Shown here in pieces: positions 1 through 7,688 of a DNA stretch of 20,964 nucleotides (positions are counted from its first letter, which is position 1; each line of letters begins with the position of its first letter). Source of the DNA: Actinomycetes bacterium (GTDB lineage: Bacteria; Actinomycetota; Actinomycetes; Prado026); assembly GCA_025455945.1 (NCBI GenBank), contig JALOLN010000016.1, positions 1-20,964 on the forward strand, written 5' to 3'. Made by a program: the position numbers and the translations under genes. Under the pieces are notes generated by a model. The model saw only the letters and a program-made list of their open reading frames with translations, did not search any database and was not told the origin of the DNA.

Positions 1-1
1 C

Positions 2-484
2 CTCGACCGCAACCGGCTCATCGCCGCCCTGAGCCGGGGCACCGTCGTCGTGGAGGCGGCCCCCCGGTCCGGCGCGCTGAACACCGCGATGTGGGCCCGA
101 CGGCTCGACCGGGTCCGGATGGGCGTGCCGGGCCCGGTCACCTCCGCCCTGTCGGCCGGGGTGCACCGGGAGATCCGCGAGCGGGGCGCCACCCTCGTGA
201 CCGGGGCCGCGGACGTCGTCACGCTCGTCGGGTCCCTGCACGACGCGCTCGCGGAGGTGCCGTCCGCCGACCCCGCGTCGTCCCGACCGGAGGACGTCCT
301 GGATCCGCTGTCTGTGCGGGTGCTCGACGCCCTGCCGGTCCGGCGGGGCAGCCCCGAGCACCGGATCGCCGAGACGTGCGGACTGTCCGTCGACCTCGTG
401 CGGCAGCGGCTGGGGCAGCTGGCCGCGCTCGGCGTGGCCGAGCGGCAGGGCCCGGGCTGGCGGCTCGCCGGGGGCGGTCCTTGA
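2..484 (+). CDS. dprA: DprA (DNA-processing protein A), 3' part
   Basis: The open frame runs in from the left edge, so only the C-terminal ~160 residues are present. They begin in the conserved Rossmann-like core with RNRLIAALS, TVVVEA and RSGALNTA, followed by VPGPVTS and the GATLVTGAADV segment, all typical of DprA/Smf. The last ~60 residues look like the winged-helix domain found at the C-terminus of many DprA proteins. DprA binds single-stranded DNA and loads RecA during natural transformation; in actinobacteria its physiological role is less clear. It is followed after 31 bases by a Xer recombinase gene, the usual actinobacterial neighbour. Identification is strong; the true start lies outside the window. 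Confidence 0.93.
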   Translation, partial: LDRNRLIAALSRGTVVVEAAPRSGALNTAMWARRLDRVRMGVPGPVTSALSAGVHREIRERGATLVTGAADVVTLVGSLHDALAEVPSADPASSRPEDVLDPLSVRVLDALPVRRGSPEHRIAETCGLSVDLVRQRLGQLAALGVAERQGPGWRLAGGGP

Positions 485-515
485 CCTGGCAACGGCCAGC
501 ACGCAGCGTGGGGGG

Positions 516-1496
516 GTGACCGTCGACGTCCCCGTCGGGGGGGTCGGGGCGACCGGCACCCGAGCAGCCCGTGGCGCGGTCGACCTGCCCGCGGGGCTGG
601 CCGGCCCGCTGGAGGCGTTCCGCACCCACCTGGCCGCCGAGCGCGGCCTGTCGGAGCACACCGTGCGGGCCTACCTGGGTGACGTCCGCTCGCTGCTCGG
701 CTTCGCCGCGGACCAGGGGGTGGCCACCCCGGACGGCCTCGACGTCGCCGTCCTCCGGGGGTGGCTGGGGTCGCAGGCGGCGTCAGGTGCGGCCCGGACC
801 TCGCTGGCCCGGCGCACCGCCGCGGCGAAGGCCTTCACGGCATGGGCGGCCCGCCGGGGGGTGGCGACCGCCGACCCCGGTCTCCTGCTGGGCTCCGCAC
901 GGGCCCACCGCACGCTGCCCGGCGTCCTGCGCCAGGAGCAGGCCCGGGCGCTCATGGAGGTGGCGGCGGTCGCGGCCGACGACGGTGACCCCGGCCGGCT
1001 CCGTGACCGTGCCGTGCTCGAGCTGCTGTACGCCACCGGGATCCGGGTCGGGGAGCTCGTGGGCCTCGACGTCGACGACGTCGACCGCGGCCGCCGGGTG
1101 GTGCGGGTCTTCGGCAAGGGCCGCAAGGAGCGCACCGTGCCGCTCGGCATCCCGGCGGAGCGGGCGCTGGACGAGTGGCTGCGTCGGGGGCGGCCCGCCC
1201 TGGCCACGCCGGCCAGCGGCCCCGCGCTGTTCCTGGGGGCCAGGGGCGGCCGGCTGGACCAGCGGGCGGTGCGACGGCTGGTCCACCGCCGGCTGGCCGA
1301 CGTGCCCGGTGCCCCCGACCTCGGCCCGCACGGCCTGCGGCACTCGGCGGCGACCCACCTTCTCGAAGGCGGCGCAGACCTACGCTCCGTCCAGGAACTC
1401 CTGGGTCACGCTACGCTCGCTACGACGCAGATCTACACCCACGTGTCCGTCGAGAGGCTGAAGGCGACCTATGAGCGGGCGCACCCCCGAGCGTGA
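516..1496 (+). CDS. xerC: Tyrosine recombinase of the XerC/XerD type
   Basis: A 326-residue protein with an N-terminal SAM-like core-binding domain (about 30-115) and a C-terminal catalytic domain (about 135-320). The full catalytic set is visible: R177 (ATGIRVGEL), K201 (GKGRKER), H272-x-x-R275 (HGLRH), H298 (LLGHATLATT) and the nucleophile Y307 (IYTH). The family resolves chromosome dimers at dif and works with FtsK at the division site. The GTG start at 516 gives an N-terminal extension of ~25 residues before the conserved domain; a start closer to the domain is possible. The gene lies between dprA and a WhiG-like sigma gene, and its 3' end overlaps the latter by 26 bases. Whether it is XerC or XerD cannot be settled here; position favours XerC. 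Confidence 0.92.
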   Translation: MTVDVPVGGVGATGTRAARGAVDLPAGLAGPLEAFRTHLAAERGLSEHTVRAYLGDVRSLLGFAADQGVATPDGLDVAVLRGWLGSQAASGAARTSLARRTAAAKAFTAWAARRGVATADPGLLLGSARAHRTLPGVLRQEQARALMEVAAVAADDGDPGRLRDRAVLELLYATGIRVGELVGLDVDDVDRGRRVVRVFGKGRKERTVPLGIPAERALDEWLRRGRPALATPASGPALFLGARGGRLDQRAVRRLVHRRLADVPGAPDLGPHGLRHSAATHLLEGGADLRSVQELLGHATLATTQIYTHVSVERLKATYERAHPRA

Positions 1497-2367
1497 CGGC
1501 GCGGCCGCCACCGCCGAGGAGGCCGACCTCGCCGTGGTCCCGGACGACGCCGAGGCGGCCGCGCAGGCTGCGGCCGAGGCCGCCGCAGAGGCCAAGGCCG
1601 AGGCCGAGGCCGCGCTGCGGGAGCTGTGGGTCGGGTTCAAGGCCTCCGGCGACCCGCAGCTGCGCGAGCGGCTGATCCTGCACTACTCCCCGCTGGTCAA
1701 GTACGTCGCCGGCCGCGTCGGCGTGGGCCTGCCACCGAACATCGAGCAGGCCGACCTCGTCTCCTACGGGATCTTCGGGCTCATCGACGCGATCGAGAAG
1801 TTCGACCTCGAGCGGGCCATCAAGTTCGAGACCTACGCGATCAGCCGGATCCGCGGCGCGATCATCGACGAGCTCCGGGCCATCGACTGGATCCCGCGGT
1901 CGGTGCGCTTCAAGGCCCGCGAGGTCGAGAAGGCGTACGCGGCCCTCGAGGCCACCTTGCACCGGACGCCCACCGAGGCCGAGGTCGCCGAGCAGATGGG
2001 CATCAAGCTGGAGGACCTCCACCAGGTCTTCAGCCAGGTCTCCTTCGTCAACGTCGTCGCCCTCGACGAGCTGCTCAGCGTGGGCGGGGAGAAGGGCGAC
2101 AAGCTCAGCCTCGTCGACACCCTGGAGGACACCCGGGCGGAGGACCCGGTGGCCGCCTTCGAGTCGGAGGAGACCAAGTACCTGCTGGCGAAGGCGATCA
2201 ACACCCTCCCCGAACGCGAGAAGATCGTCGTCACCCTGTACTACTACGAGGGCCTGACCCTCGCCGAGATCGGCCAGGTGCTCGGCGTCACCGAGAGCCG
2301 CATCTGCCAGATGCACACCAAGGCGGTGCTCCAGCTCCGCGGCAAGCTGGCGGAGACCCACGACTGA
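1471..2367 (+). CDS. whiG: RNA polymerase sigma factor, WhiG/FliA family
   Basis: A 298-residue sigma-70-family protein. Region 2 (about 66-137: HYSPLVKYVAGRVG, DLVSYGIFGLIDAIEKFD, FETYAISRIRGAIIDELR) carries the -10 recognition helices. Region 3 lies about 145-225. Region 4 (about 238-292) has the helix-turn-helix LTLAEIGQVLGVTESRICQ, with the sequence features of the FliA/WhiG group. WhiG controls sporulation of aerial hyphae in Streptomyces; FliA-type homologues control motility genes in other bacteria. Residues 28-48 are almost only Ala, Glu and Lys, an extension not part of the sigma fold. The ATG at 1471 overlaps the end of the recombinase gene by 26 bases, implying co-transcription. 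No anti-sigma gene is adjacent. Confidence 0.93.
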   Translation: MSGRTPERDGAAATAEEADLAVVPDDAEAAAQAAAEAAAEAKAEAEAALRELWVGFKASGDPQLRERLILHYSPLVKYVAGRVGVGLPPNIEQADLVSYGIFGLIDAIEKFDLERAIKFETYAISRIRGAIIDELRAIDWIPRSVRFKAREVEKAYAALEATLHRTPTEAEVAEQMGIKLEDLHQVFSQVSFVNVVALDELLSVGGEKGDKLSLVDTLEDTRAEDPVAAFESEETKYLLAKAINTLPEREKIVVTLYYYEGLTLAEIGQVLGVTESRICQMHTKAVLQLRGKLAETHD

Positions 2368-2370
2368 CCG

Positions 2371-2394
2371 CGGCGGTCCCGGCGCCGACCGCTG
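2371..2394. terminator. Hairpin between convergent genes, candidate bidirectional terminator
   Basis: The 27 bases between the stops of the sigma gene and the convergent GH76-like gene hold an 8-bp stem, CGGCGGTC (2371-2378) with GACCGCTG (2387-2394), allowing one G-T pair, and an 8-base loop. There is no U-tract, which is common for actinobacterial terminators. Function is inferred from position and structure. Confidence 0.5.
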
Positions 2395-3396
2395 TCAGGC
2401 CAGCGCGGACGCCGCCTCCACCGGCAGCGCCCGCAGCGCGTACAGCTGGACGACGGCGGCCTGGTCCAGTGCGAGGCCCTCGTCGTAGCGGCCGATGCCA
2501 CCGGCCCGGAACAGCCCGGACGCCGGGTCGCGGCCCTCGTCCCAGGCGCGCTCGAGATAGGCGTCGACCACCCCGAGCCACCCGGGGTCGGGGTCGACGG
2601 TGTGCAGCAGGAGGAGCATCCGGAGCAGGACGGCGACGAACGCCGGCGGCTGCCGCCACAGCCGGTCGTCGGTCGTGAAGTGCCCGACCGCTCGATCGGC
2701 GAGGAGGTGCGCTCGCCCCAGCGCGCCGGGCACGCCCTCCCGATGCAGCAGGACGTCGACGCCGACCGCCAGCCCCTGGTTGTAGCTCCAGGCGGTGGGC
2801 TCCACCCGTCCGGCCGCGTCCACATGGTCGGCCACCAACCCGTCCGCCCGGGCCAGCGGCCCGGCGAGGAAGGCCCGGCAGCGCTGCGCGAAGGCCAGAT
2901 CAGCGGCCGACGCCCCGACCCTCAGCGCCAGCAGGGCGGCGGCACCGGTGGAGCAGGCGTGCCGCGAGGGCAGGTCCTCCCGCCAGGCGACACCGCCGCG
3001 CGGGTCCTCCCCGGCCCGCACCCATCGGTCCAGCGAGCGCGCCAGGCCGTGCCGACCGCCGGCCGAGGCCGCCAGGCCCACCCAGGCGTTGTCGTCGAGG
3101 TACCGGCGGCCCCCGCCGACGGCCGCAGCGAGCGCCGGTCCCCGGCGGTAGCGCTCGAGCCCGGTGAACAGCGCCGCCGCCTGCGTGTCGTCCCCCCGGA
3201 GCCGACCCATGACCACGGCGGTGTGCAGGACCTGGGAGTACGGCCACAAGAACGCCGGGGCCGCGCCGGCGCCCTGCCGGACGACCAGCCCGCCGCGCCG
3301 GTCCCTTCGGAAGCAGGCGGCCTCCAGCGCCGCCCACCCCTGGGCGGCGCGGTCCGCGGTCGACCCCGACCCCGGGGCGGAGGTCCGGCCCGCCAC
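2395..3396 (-). CDS. GH76-like glycosidase family protein (alpha-1,6-mannanase fold)
   Basis: A 333-residue protein that looks like an (alpha/alpha)6-barrel enzyme of glycoside hydrolase family 76. The hallmark is the paired aspartates in YLDDNAWVGLA (D101, D102). Further family-like signals are GGVAWR (134-139), STGAAALLALR (149-159) and WSYNQGLAVG (203-212). Known GH76 enzymes act on alpha-1,6-mannans and usually are secreted. Here no signal peptide or membrane segment is visible, so a cytoplasmic location is suggested. The GTG at 3396 lies 9 bases after the stop of the upstream M23 gene, and that TAG also closes this frame, fixing the start region. The gene is probably translated with the M23 gene, pointing to a cell-envelope role. 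Substrate is unknown. Confidence 0.72.
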   Translation of the reverse strand: MAGRTSAPGSGSTADRAAQGWAALEAACFRRDRRGGLVVRQGAGAAPAFLWPYSQVLHTAVVMGRLRGDDTQAAALFTGLERYRRGPALAAAVGGGRRYLDDNAWVGLAASAGGRHGLARSLDRWVRAGEDPRGGVAWREDLPSRHACSTGAAALLALRVGASAADLAFAQRCRAFLAGPLARADGLVADHVDAAGRVEPTAWSYNQGLAVGVDVLLHREGVPGALGRAHLLADRAVGHFTTDDRLWRQPPAFVAVLLRMLLLLHTVDPDPGWLGVVDAYLERAWDEGRDPASGLFRAGGIGRYDEGLALDQAAVVQLYALRALPVEAASALA

Positions 3397-3405
3397 CAGC
3401 CGAGC

Positions 3406-4155
3406 CTACGGCCCGGCCCGGCGCCGCACGGCCCAGACGGCGCCCAGGCCGGCTGCGGCGGCGCCAACCCCAGCCGCGGCGAGCGTGGCCGCCCCGGACT
3501 GCGGGGGCACCCCCGACGGCGGGCGCGTCACCGGTGACCGGGCCGCCGGGCGCGCCCGGGTCGCCGTCGGCCACGGCGCCCACGACTGCGCGGGCCGGGC
3601 ACCGGTCGTGAGCGGGAGCAGCCGGACCGGGGCCAGCCCGAGCAGGGCCAGCGGGTCGAGGTACCTCGTGCCGCGCAGCAGACCCCAGTGCAGGCACGGC
3701 TTGGCCCAGCAGTGCGACCCGGTGGCCTCCAGCACGCCGATGGCGTCGCCGGCGTCCACCCGGGCGCCCACGGCGACGGACGACGCCACGGGCTCGTAGG
3801 TCGTCCTCAGCTCGCCGTGTCGGACGACGACCACCCCGCGCCCCGCCAGCCGGGCCGCGAAGGCGACCACGCCCGGCGCTGCGGCACGCACCGGTGCGCC
3901 GACCGCGGTCGCCAGGTCGACCCCGCGGTGGCCCGACCCCCAGCGCACCTCCGGAGGGTCGAACCGGGAGACCACGCGCAGCCGCCCGTCGACCGGTGCC
4001 ACCCAGGGGCGATCGGCCCCCGGCGCGGCCGACGCCGGGCGGCCCGGGAGAGCATCCGCCGGCCCGGCCAGCAGGGCCGGCCCGGCCAGCAGGATGATGG
4101 CAGCGAGAGCGGCGAACCGACGGAGGGACCCCCACGGGCCTGCGGACCTGGTCAC
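3406..4155 (-). CDS. Secreted LytM/M23 peptidase-like protein with C-terminal membrane tail
   Basis: With the GTG at 4155 the protein has 249 residues. A basic start and hydrophobic stretch (11-34, ending near ADALPG) form a signal peptide or anchor. The M23 domain spans about 50-175. Zinc-ligand positions H76 and D80 (HRGVDLA) and H156 (CLHWGLLRG) are present, but the first His of the usual HxH motif is Cys154. I recall this variant from actinobacterial homologues beside rpsB. The C-terminus is a Pro/Thr-rich linker followed by a hydrophobic helix (about 221-243) and an RRR tail, like a wall-anchoring tail without a clear LPXTG. The frame stays open upstream to 4455, but that part covers the divergent rpsB control region and lacks domain features, so the later start is preferred. 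Confidence 0.82.
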   Translation of the reverse strand: MTRSAGPWGSLRRFAALAAIILLAGPALLAGPADALPGRPASAAPGADRPWVAPVDGRLRVVSRFDPPEVRWGSGHRGVDLATAVGAPVRAAAPGVVAFAARLAGRGVVVVRHGELRTTYEPVASSVAVGARVDAGDAIGVLEATGSHCWAKPCLHWGLLRGTRYLDPLALLGLAPVRLLPLTTGARPAQSWAPWPTATRARPAARSPVTRPPSGVPPQSGAATLAAAGVGAAAAGLGAVWAVRRRAGP

Positions 4156-4496
4156 CCGGCCAGGCTGCGCTGCGGTGGCTCGGGCAGCGGAGCCCCTTCC
4201 CGGGTCTGTGGACGCCGCGGGGAGGGCCGCGCGGCTGTGGACGGCGGCCGCGGGCCCACCGGTTGGCCCCCCGCCATGCGGCTCCCGTAGACTCCTGCCG
4301 CGGTCCGCACTGCGGGCCGACATCGCACGCCCTCCCCGGGTCCACCGTCCCGGGAGGCCGCTCGGTCCCGCACCGGTCCGTCCGGACGGGCTCGGCCGCG
4401 AGGGCGTCAGGCGCCCCGCCGGCCGGCGGTGGCGAGGAACCGAGCAGGCGTCCACCGCCCGAGGGCCGCGGACGCGCGAAGGAGCGTGCTTCGGCC
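4156..4496. promoter_or_regulatory. Divergent intergenic region: rpsB promoter and structured leader
   Basis: This 341-base stretch separates the M23 gene (minus) from rpsB (plus). A promoter candidate for rpsB is TTGGCC (4263-4268) and TAGACT (4288-4293), with a long 19-base spacer, which would give a leader of nearly 200 bases. Four GC-rich inverted repeats follow: CCTCCCCGGG with CCCGGGAGG (4331-4357, one bulged base), the palindrome CCGTCCGGACGG (4378-4389), CTCG with CGAG (4391-4402), and the palindrome CCGCCGGCCGGCGG (4416-4429). GAAGGAG (4478-4484) is the rpsB ribosome binding site. A 9-base direct repeat CTGTGGACG occurs at 4206 and 4235. I see no clear promoter for the M23 gene. Confidence 0.5.
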
Positions 4497-5411
4497 ATGG
4501 CCGTCGTCACCATGAAGCAGCTGCTGGAGAGCGGCGTCCACTTCGGGCACCAGACCCGCCGGTGGAACCCCAAGATGAAGCGCTTCATCTTCACCGAGCG
4601 CAACGGCATCTACATCATCGACCTGCAGCAGTCGCTGTCCTACATCGACCGTGCCTACGAGTTCGTCAAGGAGACCGTGGCCCACGGCGGCTCGGTGCTG
4701 TTCATCGGGACGAAGAAGCAGGCCCAGGAGGGCGTGGCCGAGCAGGCCACCCGCGTCGGCATGCCGTACGTCAACCAGCGCTGGCTGGGCGGGATGCTCA
4801 CCAACTTCTCGACCGTGCACAAGCGCCTGCAGCGGCTGAAGGAGCTCGAGCTCATCGACTTCGCCGACGTCGCCGGGTCGGGCATGACGAAGAAGGAGCT
4901 GCTCGTCCTGCAGCGCGAGAAGGAGAAGCTCGAGCGGACGCTCGGCGGGATCCGCGACATGGCCCGCGTCCCGAGCGCGGTGTGGGTCGTCGACACGAAG
5001 AAGGAGGCCATCGCGGTCGCCGAGGCGCGCAAGCTCGGCATCCCGGTCGTCGCGATCCTCGACACCAACTGTGACCCCGACGAGGTCGACTTCCCGATCC
5101 CGGGGAACGACGACGCGATCCGCTCGGTGGCCCTGCTGACCCGCGTGGTCGCCGATGCCATCGCTGACGGCCTCATGGCGCGGGCCGGCGCTGCCGCCGC
5201 CGACGACAAGCCCACGGGTGCCGACCTCGGCGTGGACGAGCCGCTGGCCGACTGGGAGCGCGAGCTGCTGACCGGCTCGGCCGAGGTGCCGGCCGAGGTC
5301 CCAGCGGAGGTTCCGACCGAGGTGCCGGCCGAAGTCCCCGCGGAGGCCGGCGCCGAGGCTCCCCTCGAGGCGGGCGAGACCACCCCGGCCGACCTGCCGC
5401 CCCAGGCCTGA
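4497..5411 (+). CDS. rpsB: 30S ribosomal protein S2
   Basis: The 304-residue protein starts MAVVTMKQLLESGVHFGHQT, the typical S2 N-terminus, and continues with RRWNPKMKRFIFTERNG, FIGTKKQAQE and NQRWLGGMLTNF. The ATG at 4497 is chosen for the GAAGGAG 12 bases upstream and for family alignment; the upstream open frame is leader. S2 joins the small subunit late and is needed for binding of S1 or mRNA. Compared with a usual ~240-270 residues, there is a C-terminal acidic extension built on a four-residue period of AEVP type (residues 262-289). It heads the rpsB-tsf-pyrH-frr-cdsA series. Confidence 0.98.
   Translation: MAVVTMKQLLESGVHFGHQTRRWNPKMKRFIFTERNGIYIIDLQQSLSYIDRAYEFVKETVAHGGSVLFIGTKKQAQEGVAEQATRVGMPYVNQRWLGGMLTNFSTVHKRLQRLKELELIDFADVAGSGMTKKELLVLQREKEKLERTLGGIRDMARVPSAVWVVDTKKEAIAVAEARKLGIPVVAILDTNCDPDEVDFPIPGNDDAIRSVALLTRVVADAIADGLMARAGAAAADDKPTGADLGVDEPLADWERELLTGSAEVPAEVPAEVPTEVPAEVPAEAGAEAPLEAGETTPADLPPQA
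5280..5363 (+). repeat. In-frame 12-base repeats coding AEVP-type tetrapeptides at the S2 C-terminus
   Basis: Residues 262-289 of S2 are seven consecutive tetrapeptides: AEVP three times, TEVP, AEVP, AEAG, AEAP. The 12-base DNA units differ mostly at third codon positions, so amino-acid composition appears to be kept while the DNA drifts. The tail is acidic and proline-rich and is likely disordered. The rhythm fades afterwards (LEAG, ETTP, ADLP). Confidence 0.9.
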
Positions 5412-5444
5412 CCCCACACCGCACCAGACACGAGAGAGCGAGCC

Positions 5445-6260
5445 ATGGCGAACTTCACCGCCGCCGACGTCAAGCGGCTCCGCGAGCTGACCGCCGCGGG
5501 GATGATGGACTGCAAGAAGGCCCTCGAGGAGTCCGACGGCGACTTCGACAAGGCCGTCGAGATCCTGCGTGTGAAGGGTGCCAAGGACGTCGGCAGGCGG
5601 GCCGAGCGGGTCGCCGCGAACGGCCTGGTGGCGGTGTCCGGCGGCGCCATCATCGAGCTCAACTGCGAGACCGACTTCGTCGCCAAGAACGCCCAGTTCC
5701 AGGAGCTCGCGGCGGCGATCGCGGCGCACGTCGAGGCCACCCGGCCCTCCGACCTCGACGCCCTGCTGGCCTCCACGCTCGCCGACGGCACGTCCGTGCG
5801 CGAGACGATCGAGGCCCAGTCAGCGGTCATCGGCGAGAAGCTCCAGCTGCGCCGGTTCGCCGTCGTCGACGGCACGGTCGCGACCTACCTGCACCGCAAG
5901 GACCCGGCGCTGCCGCCTCAGGTCGGCGTCCTGGTCTCCTACACGGGCGACAGCGACGTCGCCCGTGGCGTCGCCATGCAGGTCGCCGCGATGCGCCCCA
6001 CGTACCTCACCCGTGACGAGGTGCCCGCCGAGGTGCTCGACGCCGAGCGTCGGATCGCCGAGGAGGCCGCGCGCGAGGAGGGCAAGCCGGAGCAGGCCAT
6101 CGCCCGCATCGTCGAGGGCAAGGTCGGCGCCTACTTCAAGGACTTCGTCCTGCTCGAGCAGGCGTCGGTCCAGGACCACAAGAAGTCCGTGCGGGCCCTG
6201 CTCGACGAGGCCGGCGTGACCATCGCCTCGTTCGTCCGGTTCGAGGTCGGCGCCCCCTAG
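5445..6260 (+). CDS. tsf: Translation elongation factor Ts
   Basis: The 271-residue protein has the EF-Ts signatures: an N-terminal UBA-like domain with LRELTAAGMMDCKKALEE (12-29) and the core ELNCETDFVAKN (71-82) that inserts toward the EF-Tu nucleotide site. EF-Ts catalyses GDP/GTP exchange on EF-Tu in the cytoplasm. The length matches actinobacterial EF-Ts, near 270-280. The ATG at 5445 is preceded by a purine-rich GAGAGAGCGAG. It lies 33 bases after rpsB, the universal order, and is surely co-transcribed with it. Confidence 0.98.
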   Translation: MANFTAADVKRLRELTAAGMMDCKKALEESDGDFDKAVEILRVKGAKDVGRRAERVAANGLVAVSGGAIIELNCETDFVAKNAQFQELAAAIAAHVEATRPSDLDALLASTLADGTSVRETIEAQSAVIGEKLQLRRFAVVDGTVATYLHRKDPALPPQVGVLVSYTGDSDVARGVAMQVAAMRPTYLTRDEVPAEVLDAERRIAEEAAREEGKPEQAIARIVEGKVGAYFKDFVLLEQASVQDHKKSVRALLDEAGVTIASFVRFEVGAP

Positions 6261-6318
6261 CGATAGGGCAGACTCGGGGCTGCACCCCGGCCCGCAGGCA
6301 CGGCGCGAAGGAGACGGC

Positions 6319-7116
6319 GTGGAGGCCACCGCGACCCCGGCTCGACCGGTGGCCGTCCAGCCCTCGCTCGACGGGACCATCGACACCTGGGACGGCGTCC
6401 CGGAGTCCGGGTTCGAGCGGGTGGTGCTGAAGCTGTCCGGTGAGGCCTTCGCCGGCGGCGGGGGCCTCGGTGTGGACCCCGACGTCGTCCAGGCGATCGC
6501 CCGCCAGGTCCGTGACGTCGTGCGCGGCGGGGTCCAGGTCGCGGTCGTCATCGGGGGCGGGAACTACTTCCGCGGCGCTGAGCTGTCCGACCACGGCATG
6601 GACCGCTCCCGGGCCGACTACATGGGCATGCTCGGCACGGTGATGAACTGCCTGGCGCTGCAGGACTTCCTCGAGAAGCAGGGCGTCGACACCCGGGTGC
6701 AGACCGCCATCCAGATGGGCCAGGTCGCCGAGCCGTACGTGCCCCGTCGCGCGATCCGCCACCTCGAGAAGGGTCGGGTCGTCATCTTCGGTGCCGGGCT
6801 GGGCGCGCCGTTCTTCTCCACCGACACGACCGCCGCGCAGCGGGCGCTCGAGATCGGCGCCGAGGTCGTGCTCATGGCGAAGGGGGTCGACGGCGTGTAC
6901 GACGCCGACCCCCGGACGACGCCCGGTGCCCGCCGGTTCGACCGGCTCACCCACGCGGAGGTCCTCGCCCGGGGGCTGAAGGTGGCCGACGCCACCGCGA
7001 TCAGCCTCTGTCAGGACAACCGGCTGCCGATCGTCGTCTTCAACCTCCTCGTCGAAGGCAACATCGCCCGGGCCGTCCGCGGTGAGAGGATCGGCACGCT
7101 CGTGTCGAGCGACTGA
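6319..7116 (+). CDS. pyrH: UMP kinase
   Basis: The 265-residue protein is of the amino-acid-kinase fold. VVLKLSGEAF (36-45) holds the phosphate-binding lysine, GGGNYFRG lies at 79-86, and GAPFFSTDTTAAQRALEIGA (162-181) is the actinobacterial form of the nucleotide-binding segment. It phosphorylates UMP to UDP; bacterial enzymes are hexamers controlled by GTP and UTP. Residues 1-32 are an extension beyond the fold. The GTG at 6319 is supported by GAAGGAGA (6307-6314). The 58-base gap after tsf contains a small hairpin (CGGGG 6275-6279, CCCCG 6285-6289) that may attenuate or separate transcripts. Confidence 0.97.
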   Translation: MEATATPARPVAVQPSLDGTIDTWDGVPESGFERVVLKLSGEAFAGGGGLGVDPDVVQAIARQVRDVVRGGVQVAVVIGGGNYFRGAELSDHGMDRSRADYMGMLGTVMNCLALQDFLEKQGVDTRVQTAIQMGQVAEPYVPRRAIRHLEKGRVVIFGAGLGAPFFSTDTTAAQRALEIGAEVVLMAKGVDGVYDADPRTTPGARRFDRLTHAEVLARGLKVADATAISLCQDNRLPIVVFNLLVEGNIARAVRGERIGTLVSSD

Positions 7117-7130
7117 GGGAGACGACAGCA

Positions 7131-7688
7131 GTGATCGACGACATCCTCCTCGAGGCCGAGGAGAAGATGGACAAGGCGGTCTCGGTGGCCCGGGAGGACT
7201 TCTCCGTCATCCGCACCGGCCGTGCCCACCCGGCCATCTTCCACAAGATCAACGTCGAGTACTACGGGACGCCGACGCCGCTGAACCAGCTGGTGTCCTT
7301 CCACGTCGTCGACGCGCACATGGTCGTCATCACGCCCTACGACAAGAGCTCCCTGGCGGCCGTCGAGCGGGCGATCCGCGACAGCGACCTCGGCGTCAAC
7401 CCGACCGACGACGGCACCGTGATCCGGATCGTGTTCCCGCAGCTCACCGAGGAGCGCCGCCGCGAGTACATCAAGGTGGCCAAGCACAAGGCCGAGGACG
7501 CCCGCGTCGCGATTCGCAACGTCCGCCGGCACGCCATGGACTCCCTCGACAAGGTGGTCCGTGACGGCGAGGCCGGCGAGGACGAGGTGCGCCGGGCCGA
7601 GAAGCACCTCGAGGACGTCACGCACAGGTACGTCGCGGCCGTCGACGAGCTGCTCAAGCACAAGGAAGCCGAGCTGCTCGAGGTCTGA
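7131..7688 (+). CDS. frr: Ribosome recycling factor
   Basis: At 185 residues this is exactly the usual RRF length. The N-terminal part of the three-helix bundle contains EEKMDKAVSVAREDFSVIRTGRAHP, and the C-terminal part contains RNVRRHAMDSLDK and DEVRRAEKHLEDVTHRYV, all characteristic. With EF-G, RRF splits post-termination ribosomes. The GTG start at 7131 follows GAGGGAGAC. The TGA overlaps the start of cdsA by one base (TGATG), indicating translational coupling. Confidence 0.98.
   Translation: MIDDILLEAEEKMDKAVSVAREDFSVIRTGRAHPAIFHKINVEYYGTPTPLNQLVSFHVVDAHMVVITPYDKSSLAAVERAIRDSDLGVNPTDDGTVIRIVFPQLTEERRREYIKVAKHKAEDARVAIRNVRRHAMDSLDKVVRDGEAGEDEVRRAEKHLEDVTHRYVAAVDELLKHKEAELLEV

Noticed and set aside
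4206..4243. Direct repeat CTGTGGACG (minus CGTCCACAG), similar to DnaA boxes
   Set aside because: Only 7 of 9 bases match TTGTCCACA, there are just two copies, and no origin-related genes are near; probably chance in GC-rich sequence.
4156..4455. N-terminal extension of the M23 protein from 4455
   Set aside because: It would place ~100 Arg/Gly/Pro-rich residues before a clear signal peptide and over the divergent rpsB leader.
2900..4609. Long minus-strand frame across the GH76 and M23 genes into rpsB
   Set aside because: The translation is Gly/Arg/Pro-rich and the M23 and GH76 motifs read in another frame; it is a composition artefact.
6261..6318. Possible pyrH promoter (CAGACT 6269-6274) and terminator hairpin after tsf
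   Set aside because: The -10 matches poorly, no -35 is seen and the stem is only 5 bp; recorded under pyrH rather than called.
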